Shown one piece after another: positions 43,162 to 52,155 of a stretch of DNA of 64,000 nucleotides. Position 1 is the first letter of the stretch. Every line of letters begins with the position of its first letter. The stretch covers positions 100,911 to 164,910 of the forward strand of contig NZ_KB894588.1 of the NCBI RefSeq assembly GCF_000374545.1, written 5' to 3'. Origin of the DNA: Anaeromusa acidaminophila DSM 3853. Lineage in GTDB: Bacteria; Bacillota; Negativicutes; Anaeromusales; Anaeromusaceae. The position numbers and the translations under genes were made by a program. The notes under the pieces are model-generated. The model was not told the origin of the DNA. It did no database searches and saw only the letters and a program-made list of their open reading frames with translations.

Positions 43162-44085
43162 TTGAATCAATTCTTCCATTGTTCACGCCCATGGGGCTGG
43201 CTCTTTTTAGTAGTGCTCCTCTGGGGTGTCAACTCAGTCTCAATAAAATATCTTACCTCTTTTTTCCCTCCCTTGGCTTTAGCTCCCATCCGCCTAACAC
43301 TGGCAAGCTTACCTCTGTTATCATTTGTATTTTATCAATACGGCTTTCGAGCGCTATCCATGCAGGCATTCCTGCCAATTGGCGGCATCGCTTTGTTTTG
43401 TATTTTTTTGCATCAAATTGCCTTAACATTAGGACTTGCCGCAACCAGCAGCACTCATAGCGTACTTATTCTTGGTTTAAGCCCCTTACTCACGGTAGCT
43501 GGCGCCATGCTGTATGAAAAAGAATCCCTTGCACCAGCTAAGCTGCTAGGAGTTTTCTTAGGATTTTGCGGGTTAGGTTTCGTCGTGCTGGGAAAGTCCC
43601 AATACGGAGCCACTTTAGTGGGAGATGCCCTTATACTCCTTGCAACGCTAACCTTTGTAATTGGTTCTTTTTTTGTAAAAAAAGCAACCCTCCAGCTTCC
43701 GCCCTTGGTAGTTACCGCGTACAGCCATGCCCTTGCCGCTGCCGCCCTTGTGCTTTTGGGATTACTTACTAATTCCACTTGGATGTACGCCTCCGCCACT
43801 GAGCCTTTCCCCATTGCCGTGCTTCTTTTTTCCAGCTTTATGAGCACAGCGTTGGGAGCGCTGCTATGGAATATGAGCATTCAACAAGTTGGCCCATCTA
43901 CTGCGTCTCTATTTCAAAATGCAACGCCCGTTATCGGCATCTTGGCTTCCTCGTTCTTTTTAAATGAAGAATTGGCTTGGAATCATTTTTGCGCTCTCAC
44001 TTTAGTCTTATGTGGCGTCTTTTATGGAACAGGTATAATCCAATTACCCAATAGAATGTCTGCCTCCATTAAAAAGAATTTATAA
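43162..44085 (+). CDS. EamA/DMT superfamily permease
   Basis: About 307 residues, ten predicted membrane helices in two EamA repeats (WGWLFLVVLLWGVNSVSIKYL ... and LVGDALILLATLTFVIGSFFVKKATL ...). Family members export or import small metabolites such as amino acids; the substrate is unknown. The TTG at 43162 is chosen because AGGAG lies 8 bases upstream; the GTG at 43153 overlaps that site. Base use is slightly more AT-rich than the chelatase operon. Confidence 0.85.
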   Translation: MNQFFHCSRPWGWLFLVVLLWGVNSVSIKYLTSFFPPLALAPIRLTLASLPLLSFVFYQYGFRALSMQAFLPIGGIALFCIFLHQIALTLGLAATSSTHSVLILGLSPLLTVAGAMLYEKESLAPAKLLGVFLGFCGLGFVVLGKSQYGATLVGDALILLATLTFVIGSFFVKKATLQLPPLVVTAYSHALAAAALVLLGLLTNSTWMYASATEPFPIAVLLFSSFMSTALGALLWNMSIQQVGPSTASLFQNATPVIGILASSFFLNEELAWNHFCALTLVLCGVFYGTGIIQLPNRMSASIKKNL

Positions 44086-44134
44086 CGCATTACATCGGCT
44101 GCTATCGTTTCTATTTTGTATATTTTTAGATATG

Positions 44135-44180
44135 GCAAGACCTCCTGCTGTAGTTTTCATTCTACAACAGGAGGTCTTGC
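44135..44180. terminator. Hairpin between convergent genes
   Basis: GCAAGACCTCCTGCTGTAG (44135-44153) and CTACAACAGGAGGTCTTGC (44162-44180) pair over 19 positions with one wobble/mismatch and an 8-base loop. It lies between the convergent DMT and GGDEF-HD-GYP genes. No clear U-tract follows on either strand. Confidence 0.5.
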
Positions 44181-44196
44181 TATTCGTCTCCCGCTT

Positions 44197-45810
44197 TCAA
44201 AAGCCCGCCGTTAAAAAAACGCAAAATTGTTCCGCCAAAACAGGATCAAACTGTCGGCCTTGGCATGCATGGATTTCCGCTTGCGCCTTTTCCGGTGATA
44301 AAGCTTTCCTATAAGGCTGGTCATGAGTCATTACGTCATACGCGTCTACAATTGAAAATAGCCTTGCAAAAAAAGGGATTTTTTCCCCTTTGAGCCGATA
44401 GGGATAGCCGCTTCCATCCCAATGCTCACGAACCGCGAGAATTAGCTCTGCAACTTCTATCTCTCCAATGGCTTGCGCCAACCGATACCCAATTTCACTA
44501 TGTTTTTGCACTATTTCCCGCTCTTCTGCGGTCAAAGCGCTCTCTTTTCCTAATAGCTCCGCTGCAATCGCCACTTTTCCAATATCATGAAGTTCCGCTA
44601 ATCTTTGCAACGACTTCTTTGACTCAGCGGCAAAGTCTGGTTCCAAATGCTTAGCAAAGGCAACCGCCAGTTTCCCTACTCGCTGCAAATGCTCTTTTTT
44701 TTCAAGGCAAGCATCGTTTAAGGACGATTGAAACACTTGCAAAACGGCATGACGAAACTCTTTGCTTTTCTGAAGCTTATCCTTATACATTCGACTCTCA
44801 GCTAGCGCAAAGAGTTCGTTAAAAATTAAGTTAGATTGCGTCTGTGTCGCGGTTCCCATCGCAATACTTAAGGGTACTGCTTCCCCTGCGATTTGTTTAC
44901 ACCTGCTGCGTATCTCCTCACACATCGCAAAGCATTCCTGTTCATTGGCGCACGGCAGTAGGAGCAAAAATTCATCACCGCCCCAACGAATAAGAACATC
45001 TCCTTGACGGGCAACTTGCCGTAAGACTTCCGCCAACCGGCACAACATGGCGTCTCCATGCAGATGTCCAAACACGTCATTCACTAACTTTAATCCATTC
45101 ATATCTACTATAACAATACTAAGAGGCGACTTATTTTGTCGAGAAATCTCCGCCAACGCAAAGTCCGCATGCGCACGATTATATAGCCCTGTCAACGCAT
45201 CATGATAACTCAAAAATTCAATTTTAGCTTCCGCTTCTACTTGTGCAGAAATATCCGTCAAAATCATCATAACTAAAAAAGAATCTGTTTCACTTTCCGG
45301 TGCAGCAACAATTTTACATTCTACCTGCACTTCAAGCGGTCCAATAGGAAAACGAGAAGGAATTTCCCCTATTTTTTCACGATTTCCTGATGCGCCGTCA
45401 AAAACCACTTTTAAGCACTCGGCCAAACTATTTTTTCGTTCTTTTTCTCCCTGACTTAATAAATCTACAATCGACTCCCCTGCAATCTCTCTGCCAAAAA
45501 TTCGTACGCATTCTGCACTATATTGTCGACTCACCTGCAGATCTTTACCAAAAGTTAAAAAGCCTTGATTAGCATTATCAAGTAGATTTTGAAGTTCTGA
45601 TTGATGTTTTTTTACTAGATACCCTTGACTATCGCTAATATAATATACCTTTTGCGACTGTCTTAGTAGTTTTTTATATTCCCCTAAAAGGGCTTTATAC
45701 GGCCCCAACAAAGGATTTGTCACATTCTCGGGCGCATTCACCGCACTTTCCGCTCTATCAACCACCTTGCGCTCGCCATCAAAAAGTTCTTCATTTATAT
45801 CTCTTCCCAA
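44197..45810 (-). CDS. PAS-like GGDEF-HD-GYP protein, output of the SiaABC-type module
   Basis: 537 residues, no membrane segment. A helical N-terminus (1-70), a PAS-like region (75-195), a GGDEF domain with intact RWGGDEF at about 277-281 and an upstream RQGD inhibitory-site motif, then an HD-GYP domain with LHDIGKVAI and HWDGSGYP. It can therefore in principle both make and degrade c-di-GMP. The TTG at 45810 has AAGGAGGTG upstream. It follows a SpoIIE-type phosphatase gene by 12 bases. In Pseudomonas the corresponding fourth gene, siaD, has only GGDEF. Confidence 0.9.
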   Translation of the reverse strand: MGRDINEELFDGERKVVDRAESAVNAPENVTNPLLGPYKALLGEYKKLLRQSQKVYYISDSQGYLVKKHQSELQNLLDNANQGFLTFGKDLQVSRQYSAECVRIFGREIAGESIVDLLSQGEKERKNSLAECLKVVFDGASGNREKIGEIPSRFPIGPLEVQVECKIVAAPESETDSFLVMMILTDISAQVEAEAKIEFLSYHDALTGLYNRAHADFALAEISRQNKSPLSIVIVDMNGLKLVNDVFGHLHGDAMLCRLAEVLRQVARQGDVLIRWGGDEFLLLLPCANEQECFAMCEEIRSRCKQIAGEAVPLSIAMGTATQTQSNLIFNELFALAESRMYKDKLQKSKEFRHAVLQVFQSSLNDACLEKKEHLQRVGKLAVAFAKHLEPDFAAESKKSLQRLAELHDIGKVAIAAELLGKESALTAEEREIVQKHSEIGYRLAQAIGEIEVAELILAVREHWDGSGYPYRLKGEKIPFFARLFSIVDAYDVMTHDQPYRKALSPEKAQAEIHACQGRQFDPVLAEQFCVFLTAGF

Positions 45811-45822
45811 GATTACACCTCC

Positions 45823-47667
45823 TTACCGCAGGGAAAAGCCAAGCAACGTAATATCGTCACGCTGTGACTCCCTCCCCTGATATTCCTTCAAACACTGAGT
45901 CAACCACTGCTTCTGCCCCTCCATCGGCATAGTTGCGCACGCTTCAAGGCTTGTAATCAAACGTTTACGCCCAAAGGGATACTCATTTTCTTCACCATTC
46001 TGATCCGTATAGCCATCGGTAGCCAAATAAAAACGATCTTCCTCTTGCGCCATGAGTTCATGGGTTGTAAATTGCAGGTCCTCTTTGGCACGACGATAGC
46101 CAATACTTTTTCGGTCTCCTTTTACAGCGCATATCTGACCATCCCTTAGCCTATACAAAACAATCTTCGCCCCAGCAAAAGTAATGCGCCTTCCTTCAAT
46201 CAGGCAAATTCCTATATCCAAGCCGTCATCTGTAATATCCGTCTGCTGTTGCCGATGTAAGGTAGCTTTAAATTCGCGATTTAACTTAGCCAACACCTCA
46301 GAAGGGTTATGCACTCCCTGCGCCACTATGTGATTCAGTAACGTGTTTACTGCCATCGTCATAAACGCCCCTGGCACACCATGACCTGTACAATCGCAAA
46401 GCGCAATAAGGCTTTTATGGGAATTGACTCGCCGACTCCAATAAAAATCGCCGCCTACAATATCTCGCGGCTTCCAAATCACAAAATGTTCCTTAAAAGT
46501 TGCGTCTAGTTCAGAACTCGCCGGAAGGATCGCCTCTTGCAACCGCTTCGCATAGCTTATACTATCCATGATCCTTTCGTTTTGCAAAGACAGCTCGCTT
46601 GTCCGAGTCAATACCAAGCGTTCCATTTCTTGGTTAAGCAGCAACGCCTGTTTTAAGGGGTTAGCAATTTTTCGAGAAACAAAATAAAAAACAAAGATAG
46701 AAAGCGCTAGGGTAATTAAACTTGCAACCATCGTATTCCACTTAATGCTATTCAAAACGGTCAAGCTTTCTTCACGCGGCACTCGTATTACTAATTTCCA
46801 ATCAGTACCTTGCATCTTTTGATAAGCTAAATCGAAGACTTTCCCCTGTGCATCTTCATAATCAAGAGTCCGTGCATTCTTTACAGTCGCTTCTTTATCA
46901 TCGATAATCGCCGCAGCCACCTCTGGAGGCATATAATCATTTAAATACATCCCGTTTTGAGCTACCTCATCGGCTAAATGAATTTTCCCCTTTTCATCTA
47001 CCAGCCAAATCACACTATTCCGGCTGTATTTATACCGCTGAAACTCAGCCGCAAATTCCTTGATACTCAAGCCTACGCCAGCAATTCCGATTGGCTTATC
47101 AACATCCCCCACCAAGGCGTTTACGAAAATAAAGGTATTTTGTCTCGCACTATTATAATCAATATTAAGCAGTACCTCTTTATGTAATTTCAAGCTTGAA
47201 AAAAACCAGCTTGCCATCGGATCAGTCGGAGACATAACTTGAATCATCCGAGCGCCTTCCGCCCAATATTGGTTTGTTACCGCACTCACAATAAAGGCAT
47301 TGGCATAATCATAATTACGATAAATTTCTTCTAAGCGAGCTTTGGCAATTTTTCCATGCATTTCATCTTTCTCGCTGCTCAAAATCCATGCCGCAACCGC
47401 TGGGTCACGCGCCAAAAGCAATGAAGTTTCTTTGGCTCTTTCGATTCTTCCAGCGATTTTAGAATCAACAGCATCGATAATATTCACCATGTCTTTGGTT
47501 TTAAGTTTATCCAAAGCCGCATCACGTGTGACAAAATAACTCATAGTGCCAGTAAGAACGACCGATGCCATAATGACCAAACAAGCAAGAACAACGACAT
47601 TAATCGTGTTTTGATTGTAAATCAGCCCCAAATTGCCTGCTTCCAGTCTTGGCTCTTGTTTGTTCAT
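45823..47667 (-). CDS. SiaA/RsbU-type membrane sensor phosphatase (PP2C/SpoIIE domain)
   Basis: 614 residues. N-terminal helix (VVLACLVIMASVVLTGTMSYFV), extracytoplasmic dCache sensor, second helix (ASLITLALSIFVFYFVSRKI), linker, and a SpoIIE phosphatase domain with HFVIWKPRDIVGGDFYW, IALCDCTGHGVPGAFMTMA and the metal-binding aspartates. In the Sia system this enzyme dephosphorylates SiaC. It lies 6 bases after the siaC-like gene. Confidence 0.9.
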   Translation of the reverse strand: MNKQEPRLEAGNLGLIYNQNTINVVVLACLVIMASVVLTGTMSYFVTRDAALDKLKTKDMVNIIDAVDSKIAGRIERAKETSLLLARDPAVAAWILSSEKDEMHGKIAKARLEEIYRNYDYANAFIVSAVTNQYWAEGARMIQVMSPTDPMASWFFSSLKLHKEVLLNIDYNSARQNTFIFVNALVGDVDKPIGIAGVGLSIKEFAAEFQRYKYSRNSVIWLVDEKGKIHLADEVAQNGMYLNDYMPPEVAAAIIDDKEATVKNARTLDYEDAQGKVFDLAYQKMQGTDWKLVIRVPREESLTVLNSIKWNTMVASLITLALSIFVFYFVSRKIANPLKQALLLNQEMERLVLTRTSELSLQNERIMDSISYAKRLQEAILPASSELDATFKEHFVIWKPRDIVGGDFYWSRRVNSHKSLIALCDCTGHGVPGAFMTMAVNTLLNHIVAQGVHNPSEVLAKLNREFKATLHRQQQTDITDDGLDIGICLIEGRRITFAGAKIVLYRLRDGQICAVKGDRKSIGYRRAKEDLQFTTHELMAQEEDRFYLATDGYTDQNGEENEYPFGRKRLITSLEACATMPMEGQKQWLTQCLKEYQGRESQRDDITLLGFSLR

Positions 47668-47673
47668 CAGTTT

Positions 47674-48063
47674 TTACACGCCTCCAACAAGACTAATCTC
47701 AAACGGCAGCTCCAGATCTTCCTTAAACTCTTCCGCGCACTCTAAGGCTTCCTCGTTTTCTTCATCATAATACCAGCGAATTTTAACTTTTTTCCCTTGT
47801 TGATATGCATTTTCAAGAATATCCAAGAGCATCATGATGCATTTTGCGCTGCTTGTATTGATATACGGCATATGAAAATAAATGTCCAAGATAAGTTCCG
47901 TATCTGTCGCATTTAGATAGTCTTCTAACCACTTAAAAATCGGCTCATAAAACCGGAATGCATTTTCCGGATAGGATTGCCCTTCAATAGATAACTTCCC
48001 TCTTTGGGCGTCAAACTCCACCCTCGGGGTTGATTTTGTCTGTTCAATATATAAACCTTCCAT
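47674..48063 (-). CDS. SiaC family (DUF1987) partner protein
   Basis: 129 residues. STPRVEFDAQRGKLSIEGQSYPENAFRFYEPIFKWLEDYL and FHMPYINTSSAKCIMMLLDIL are characteristic. The threonine in YINTSS corresponds to the phosphorylated residue of Pseudomonas SiaC. Unphosphorylated SiaC binds and activates the diguanylate cyclase. Here it should control the GGDEF-HD-GYP protein. Confidence 0.88.
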   Translation of the reverse strand: MEGLYIEQTKSTPRVEFDAQRGKLSIEGQSYPENAFRFYEPIFKWLEDYLNATDTELILDIYFHMPYINTSSAKCIMMLLDILENAYQQGKKVKIRWYYDEENEEALECAEEFKEDLELPFEISLVGGV

Positions 48064-48075
48064 CCTAACTCCCCC

Positions 48076-48621
48076 TCAAACGTAAACCTCTAAGGTAAAA
48101 AAGGACACCTCATTATCAAGATGTGCAAAAGTATATTTCATAGGCTTTTTAGCGCGTCTAGCCATATCTATAATTCCTAGCCCCGCACCGTCTGACTCTG
48201 ACAAAATTGGTTTTCTCATTTCTTCCTTATACCGTTTCTTTAAGGCTATTTTATCCAAGCCAGCAAGCTCTTCAAATTTAGCGGTTAATACTGCAACATC
48301 TTGGTTATCTATCAAATTTCCCGATGCCACAAAATATCCATCCTCGGAACGTCCAATCGTAATGATGCCAGAATTCGCAATCCTCTCTCCTATTGCAGTA
48401 GACGATTTGCGAATCGAATAGTTCCTGATATTCTGCGTCTGTTCAATAAATACTGAAAATACGTTGTATGTATCCCCCTGCGACATAGAATCATCTTCTA
48501 AGTACTTTTTTACTGCATCTCCAAGTTCTTCAATAATTGCTTGCGTAAAGCGTCCAGAAAAATTAATCAATACGCCATAATTTTGCAATACTTTTTGAAT
48601 TTCTAATAAATCAATACTCAT
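48076..48621 (-). CDS. SiaB family kinase-like protein (DUF6272)
   Basis: 181 residues. LINFSGRFTQAIIEELGDAVKKYLE, ARIANSGIITIG-like segment, SESDGAGLGIIDMARRAKKPMKYTF; the GAGLGII stretch resembles a GHKL-type ATP lid. SiaB phosphorylates SiaC. First gene of the four-gene module; AAAAGGAG precedes the ATG. The 270 bases upstream hold the divergent promoter region shared with arsR. Confidence 0.85.
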   Translation of the reverse strand: MSIDLLEIQKVLQNYGVLINFSGRFTQAIIEELGDAVKKYLEDDSMSQGDTYNVFSVFIEQTQNIRNYSIRKSSTAIGERIANSGIITIGRSEDGYFVASGNLIDNQDVAVLTAKFEELAGLDKIALKKRYKEEMRKPILSESDGAGLGIIDMARRAKKPMKYTFAHLDNEVSFFTLEVYV

Positions 48622-48813
48622 ATTTTCATCTCCTTTTCTTCTGTCTGCAACTTACGACCTACAGAAGCATTCCCTGTCTTTCCTTTTATCTCCTGCCCTA
48701 TATCCAGAACCGCATGAAAAAATTTACGTTTTAACCCAACGAGTTTACCGGAAAATTATAACAATTTCGTAAGTTAACATACTTTTAAATTGATTTCATT
48801 CGATACTAATAAT

Positions 48814-48845
48814 AAAATAATAGTGATAATAGCTTTCATTATTTT
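48814..48845. promoter_or_regulatory. Candidate operator upstream of arsR
   Basis: AAAATAAT (48814-48821) and ATTATTTT (48838-48845) are exact inverted repeats 16 bases apart, next to a TTGATT...TAAAAT promoter-like pair and 50 bases before the ArsR start. ArsR proteins often repress themselves at such AT-rich inverted repeats. Confidence 0.35.
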
Positions 48846-48893
48846 ACATAGTCTCCATAACGATGCAATGACTATGACAAGGAGGGATATTTT

Positions 48894-49211
48894 ATGGAAA
48901 AAGCCATAGCTACTATGACAGCAAATTATCTTAAAGCAATGTCTCATCCTAGCCGAATCAAAATAATAAAAATTTTAGTCGAACAGGATCACTATGTAAA
49001 AGATATTGCAGCCAAGCTCAACATAGAGCAGTCAAACTTGTCCCAACATTTGAACGTACTAAAAAAGCAAGGAATTGTTGACTCAAAAAGCGAAGGAACG
49101 AGCGTATTGTACTGGTTGAAAAATCCTACTACCCATAAAATCATCACAGCCGCAGAAGATGCTTTAAAAGAGCAGATAACCCAAAGTCAAGCACTGTTAA
49201 AGCGTTTTTAA
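48894..49211 (+). CDS. ArsR/SmtB family regulator
   Basis: 105 residues. Winged helix ANYLKAMSHPSRIKIIKILVEQDHYVKDIAAKLNIEQSNLSQHLNVLKKQGIVDSKSEGTSVLYWL is classic. No ELCVCDL metal-binding cysteine motif is present in the recognition region, so the signal is probably not arsenic or cadmium through that site. AAGGAGGG precedes the ATG. No target operon follows; a terminator lies 13 bases after the stop. Confidence 0.88.
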   Translation: MEKAIATMTANYLKAMSHPSRIKIIKILVEQDHYVKDIAAKLNIEQSNLSQHLNVLKKQGIVDSKSEGTSVLYWLKNPTTHKIITAAEDALKEQITQSQALLKRF

Positions 49212-49223
49212 AGAGTCTGAACA

Positions 49224-49263
49224 AACGCCATTAGAGATTGATTATTTCTCTAATGGCGTTTTA
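49224..49263 (+). terminator. Terminator after arsR
   Basis: AACGCCATTAGAGA, 9-base loop, TCTCTAATGGCGTT followed by TTACTG. Fourteen pairs. Confidence 0.88.
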
Positions 49264-49433
49264 CTGTTCTTGCAGGTTTCTCTGTCTTAACGCCGCTGAC
49301 CATCATTTTTTCCCTATTCTAATCAGATTTTGCTTGCGCCGACCTCACTTCAGCTAGTTCATATAAAACTCTACGATTCGTCGATTGATCATATCCCCAA
49401 TATCATCTACACTAACTTTGTGAGGTGATACAA

Positions 49434-50018
49434 ATGGATTGTGAAAAAATCGGCGCTATGATTTACAAGCTCCGCAAAGAAAAAGCTATGACCCAAAAAC
49501 AACTGGCCGATCTTATGAATATCAGTGATAAAACGATTAGCAAATGGGAAAGAGGACTTGGCTGCCCTGACATCTCTCTCTTATCTGAATTGGCAAAAAT
49601 TCTTGACGCCAACATCGATGAACTATTAGCAGGCAAATTAACGCAAAATGAAATGGTCTGTGGAAATATGAAAAAGCTAAAATTCTATGTGTGCCCCCAA
49701 TGTCATAATTTAATTACCGCAACAGGCGATGCCACTATATCGTGCTGCAGTAAAAAATTGACCGAATTACTTGCTACGCCAATAACCTCGGAACACGCTC
49801 TTACTGTCGAGCCGGTTGAAGAAGAGCTTTATATAACATCTCCACACGCAATGCAAAAAGAACATTACATCTCTTTTGTCGCCTATATTACCGGCGATAA
49901 AGCGTTCATAGCGAAGCAATACCCGGAATGGAATCTTTCTTTACGTTTCCACAAACTAGGCCATGGTCAGCTTTTCTTTTATTGCTCAAATCATGGCCTC
50001 TTCTCTCAACGTATCTAA
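49434..50018 (+). CDS. XRE family regulator with zinc-ribbon-like C-terminal part
   Basis: About 194 residues. N-terminal helix-turn-helix IGAMIYKLRKEKAMTQKQLADLMNISDKTISKWERGLGCPDISLLSELAKIL, then a second part beginning KFYVCPQCHNLITATGDATISCCSKKL, whose CxxC and CC pairs suggest a desulforedoxin-like metal site. This architecture is common in Firmicute regulators of unknown ligand. GAGGTGAT lies 4 bases before the ATG at 49434. Confidence 0.82.
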   Translation: MDCEKIGAMIYKLRKEKAMTQKQLADLMNISDKTISKWERGLGCPDISLLSELAKILDANIDELLAGKLTQNEMVCGNMKKLKFYVCPQCHNLITATGDATISCCSKKLTELLATPITSEHALTVEPVEEELYITSPHAMQKEHYISFVAYITGDKAFIAKQYPEWNLSLRFHKLGHGQLFFYCSNHGLFSQRI

Positions 50019-50043
50019 TTAATATATTCATCGATTCTTACGC

Positions 50044-50087
50044 GAGACCTCTACCTGGGAATGGTAGAGGTCTCCTTCCTTTCTTCC
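50044..50087 (+). terminator. Terminator after the XRE gene
   Basis: GAGACCTCTACC, 7-base loop, GGTAGAGGTCTC, then CTTCCTTTCTTCCC. Twelve perfect pairs. Confidence 0.8.
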
Positions 50088-50246
50088 CGTTTGAAGGCTC
50101 GCTCCTCTTCAAATGCTGTAAAATCGTCTTTATATTATAGAATAGACCCTATAAGTTGAAAGTGTTATAATAAATTTGATTTAATCTTGATAAAAAATCG
50201 TAAGTAATAATCAAAACAACAACATGCAAATTAAAGGAAAACAACT

Positions 50247-51050
50247 ATGGAAAATACAACTTTTATGGATTTGATCCGTCAAAATCCCCATGCCATCACT
50301 TCGATCTCAAATCCAACAGATGAGATGAAGTTGCTTGCCATCAATAAAAACGGTCTCATGCTAAAACATATTAAAAATCCAACAGAAGAAATGAAGCAAG
50401 CCTCTCTTGCCAGTAATAGCCGCGCTATCGAATATATTGAAAATCCTACTGAGGAAATGATGCAAAAAGCGATTACGGCTAGTTGGACAAACTTAGAATA
50501 TCTAAAAGCCCCCTCAGCGGCGGTTATTGAGCAGGCTCTCAAGCAATCCGGCTGGGCGATTAAGTATGTAAAAACACCCAGCCAATCCCTACAATTGCTG
50601 GCAGTAAGCAAAAATTACGATGCGATCCGATTTATCAAAGAACCGAGCGAACAAGTCCAGCTAGCGGCCATCCAGCATAGCTACGAAGCGCTGCGCTATA
50701 TCAAAGCTCCTACGGCCCAAGCGGAACGACTTGCAATCCATCAAAATGAACGGGCCATTCAATGGGTTAATGATCTTACGAAAGCCAAAATTCTAGAATT
50801 GATCGCCATCAATTTTCTTGTTATTAAGTTTGTTATGAAAGAAATCTCTACAGATGAATTGCAGCAAGTCTTACAAAAAGAGCTCGCCAAAGAGACGGTT
50901 GAAGAAAAATACGTAAGAGATTTTTTAAATTACAGCACCATTGATAAGAAAAGTCCCATTATGGCAATTGACAGACTCTTGCTGATTGATCAGTATGGCA
51001 GTCGCACCGCCAAGCGAATTGCAGTAGACGAAAAACTCAAGTTACTTTAG
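50247..51050 (+). CDS. Repeat protein (DUF4116-like helical repeats), first gene of a MoxR-VWA trio
   Basis: 267 residues. Residues about 10-190 hold eight repeats of about 23 residues, of the form P-T-E-E-M-x-x-A-x-x-x-N-x-x-A-I-x-Y-I-x-x (for example NPTEEMKQASLASNSRAIEYIE, EPSEQVQLAAIQHSYEALRYIK). This is the DUF4116-type alpha-helical pattern, likely a curved scaffold for protein binding. The last 70 residues are unrelated and helical. The stop is 12 bases before the AAA+ gene, which argues for one transcript and a joint function; that function is unknown. Confidence 0.72.
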   Translation: MENTTFMDLIRQNPHAITSISNPTDEMKLLAINKNGLMLKHIKNPTEEMKQASLASNSRAIEYIENPTEEMMQKAITASWTNLEYLKAPSAAVIEQALKQSGWAIKYVKTPSQSLQLLAVSKNYDAIRFIKEPSEQVQLAAIQHSYEALRYIKAPTAQAERLAIHQNERAIQWVNDLTKAKILELIAINFLVIKFVMKEISTDELQQVLQKELAKETVEEKYVRDFLNYSTIDKKSPIMAIDRLLLIDQYGSRTAKRIAVDEKLKLL

Positions 51051-51061
51051 GAGGAACCCCT

Positions 51062-52150
51062 GTGAATTTTATCAATACCTTAACAAGCGCTGAGTTAGTA
51101 CTTGCAAGTGAATCTGTCCCTCTCATTGTCGGTGAAAGCGGCATTGGCAAGACCGATCTAGCGAAAGAACTAGCCCGCAAAAAAAGCTGGAGTCTCATCA
51201 CCATTGACGCCAATCTCTTAAAAGAAGGCGAAATCGGAGGCCTGCCTACGGTAATAGACAGTACAACGATTTATGCCGTCCATCATAAATTAAAAGAATT
51301 AGAAAAAGCTGCCGCCCAGGGCGAAACGGTCCTATTGTTTATTGATGAAATCAATCGCTGTGAGCATGCCGTACAGCAGGAGTTAATGAATTTAATTTTA
51401 AACCGGGAAATTAACGGCTTTACCCTGCCGCCAACCGTAAAAATCCTGGCAGCTATGAATCCTTCCGGTAAATATGGCGCCGAATATGACTACCAAGTCG
51501 TCGATATGGATGTCGCCCAGGAAAATCGCTTTGTTTGGCTCTATATGGAACCAGATTATCAGCAGTGGCTCGACTGGGCGACAGAAGCCGGACTCGAAGC
51601 AAAAGTCATTGAATTTATTGCTACTTTTCCTGAGTACCTGCATAAAATCAACGAATCAGACTTACGGGCCACCCCGAGAAGCTATGAACGGATCTCTAGT
51701 ATTTATAAGAACTACCATGAAAATGCCGCTTCGATTTCCCGTTCCGTCTTCCTAAATGTAATTCGCGGCAATGTAGGCCGAGTCATTGCCGAAGAATTTG
51801 TCAGCTTTGTCGAATCAAACTATGAACCGCTTATTACCTATGAAGATATCTTTTCTGGCGCATCCTTATCTGACGCGGTGCGCCAGCGAATCAAAGCAGA
51901 AAGCCATACAAGACTCTATCTTGCGGCGAAAAACATCCTTAAGCACCTGGAAGCCCAGCTAGCCCAGGAATCTAATGAGCCAGTGCAAATCGTCAGCCGT
52001 CTGATTAGTTTTTTACAGGCTTGTCCTGCCGACTTAATGATCGGGCTCATGAAGGATATGAAACAAAATTATGAACAAACCTATACAGCGGCCCTCGCTG
52101 ATGATGCTTTCGTCGAAGCTTATTTTGCGACCTACCGCGCAAGCAGGTGA
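51062..52150 (+). CDS. MoxR-type AAA+ ATPase
   Basis: 362 residues. Walker A VGESGIGKT, Walker B VLLFIDEINRCEHAVQQELMNLIL, sensor region KILAAMNPSGKYG, and arginine finger region ENRFVWLY. The GTG at 51062 has AGGAGG 6 bases upstream. MoxR ATPases act with VWA proteins as chaperones or in conflict systems; the following gene is such a VWA protein and overlaps this one's stop. Confidence 0.88.
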   Translation: MNFINTLTSAELVLASESVPLIVGESGIGKTDLAKELARKKSWSLITIDANLLKEGEIGGLPTVIDSTTIYAVHHKLKELEKAAAQGETVLLFIDEINRCEHAVQQELMNLILNREINGFTLPPTVKILAAMNPSGKYGAEYDYQVVDMDVAQENRFVWLYMEPDYQQWLDWATEAGLEAKVIEFIATFPEYLHKINESDLRATPRSYERISSIYKNYHENAASISRSVFLNVIRGNVGRVIAEEFVSFVESNYEPLITYEDIFSGASLSDAVRQRIKAESHTRLYLAAKNILKHLEAQLAQESNEPVQIVSRLISFLQACPADLMIGLMKDMKQNYEQTYTAALADDAFVEAYFATYRASR

Positions 52151-52155
52151 TAGCA

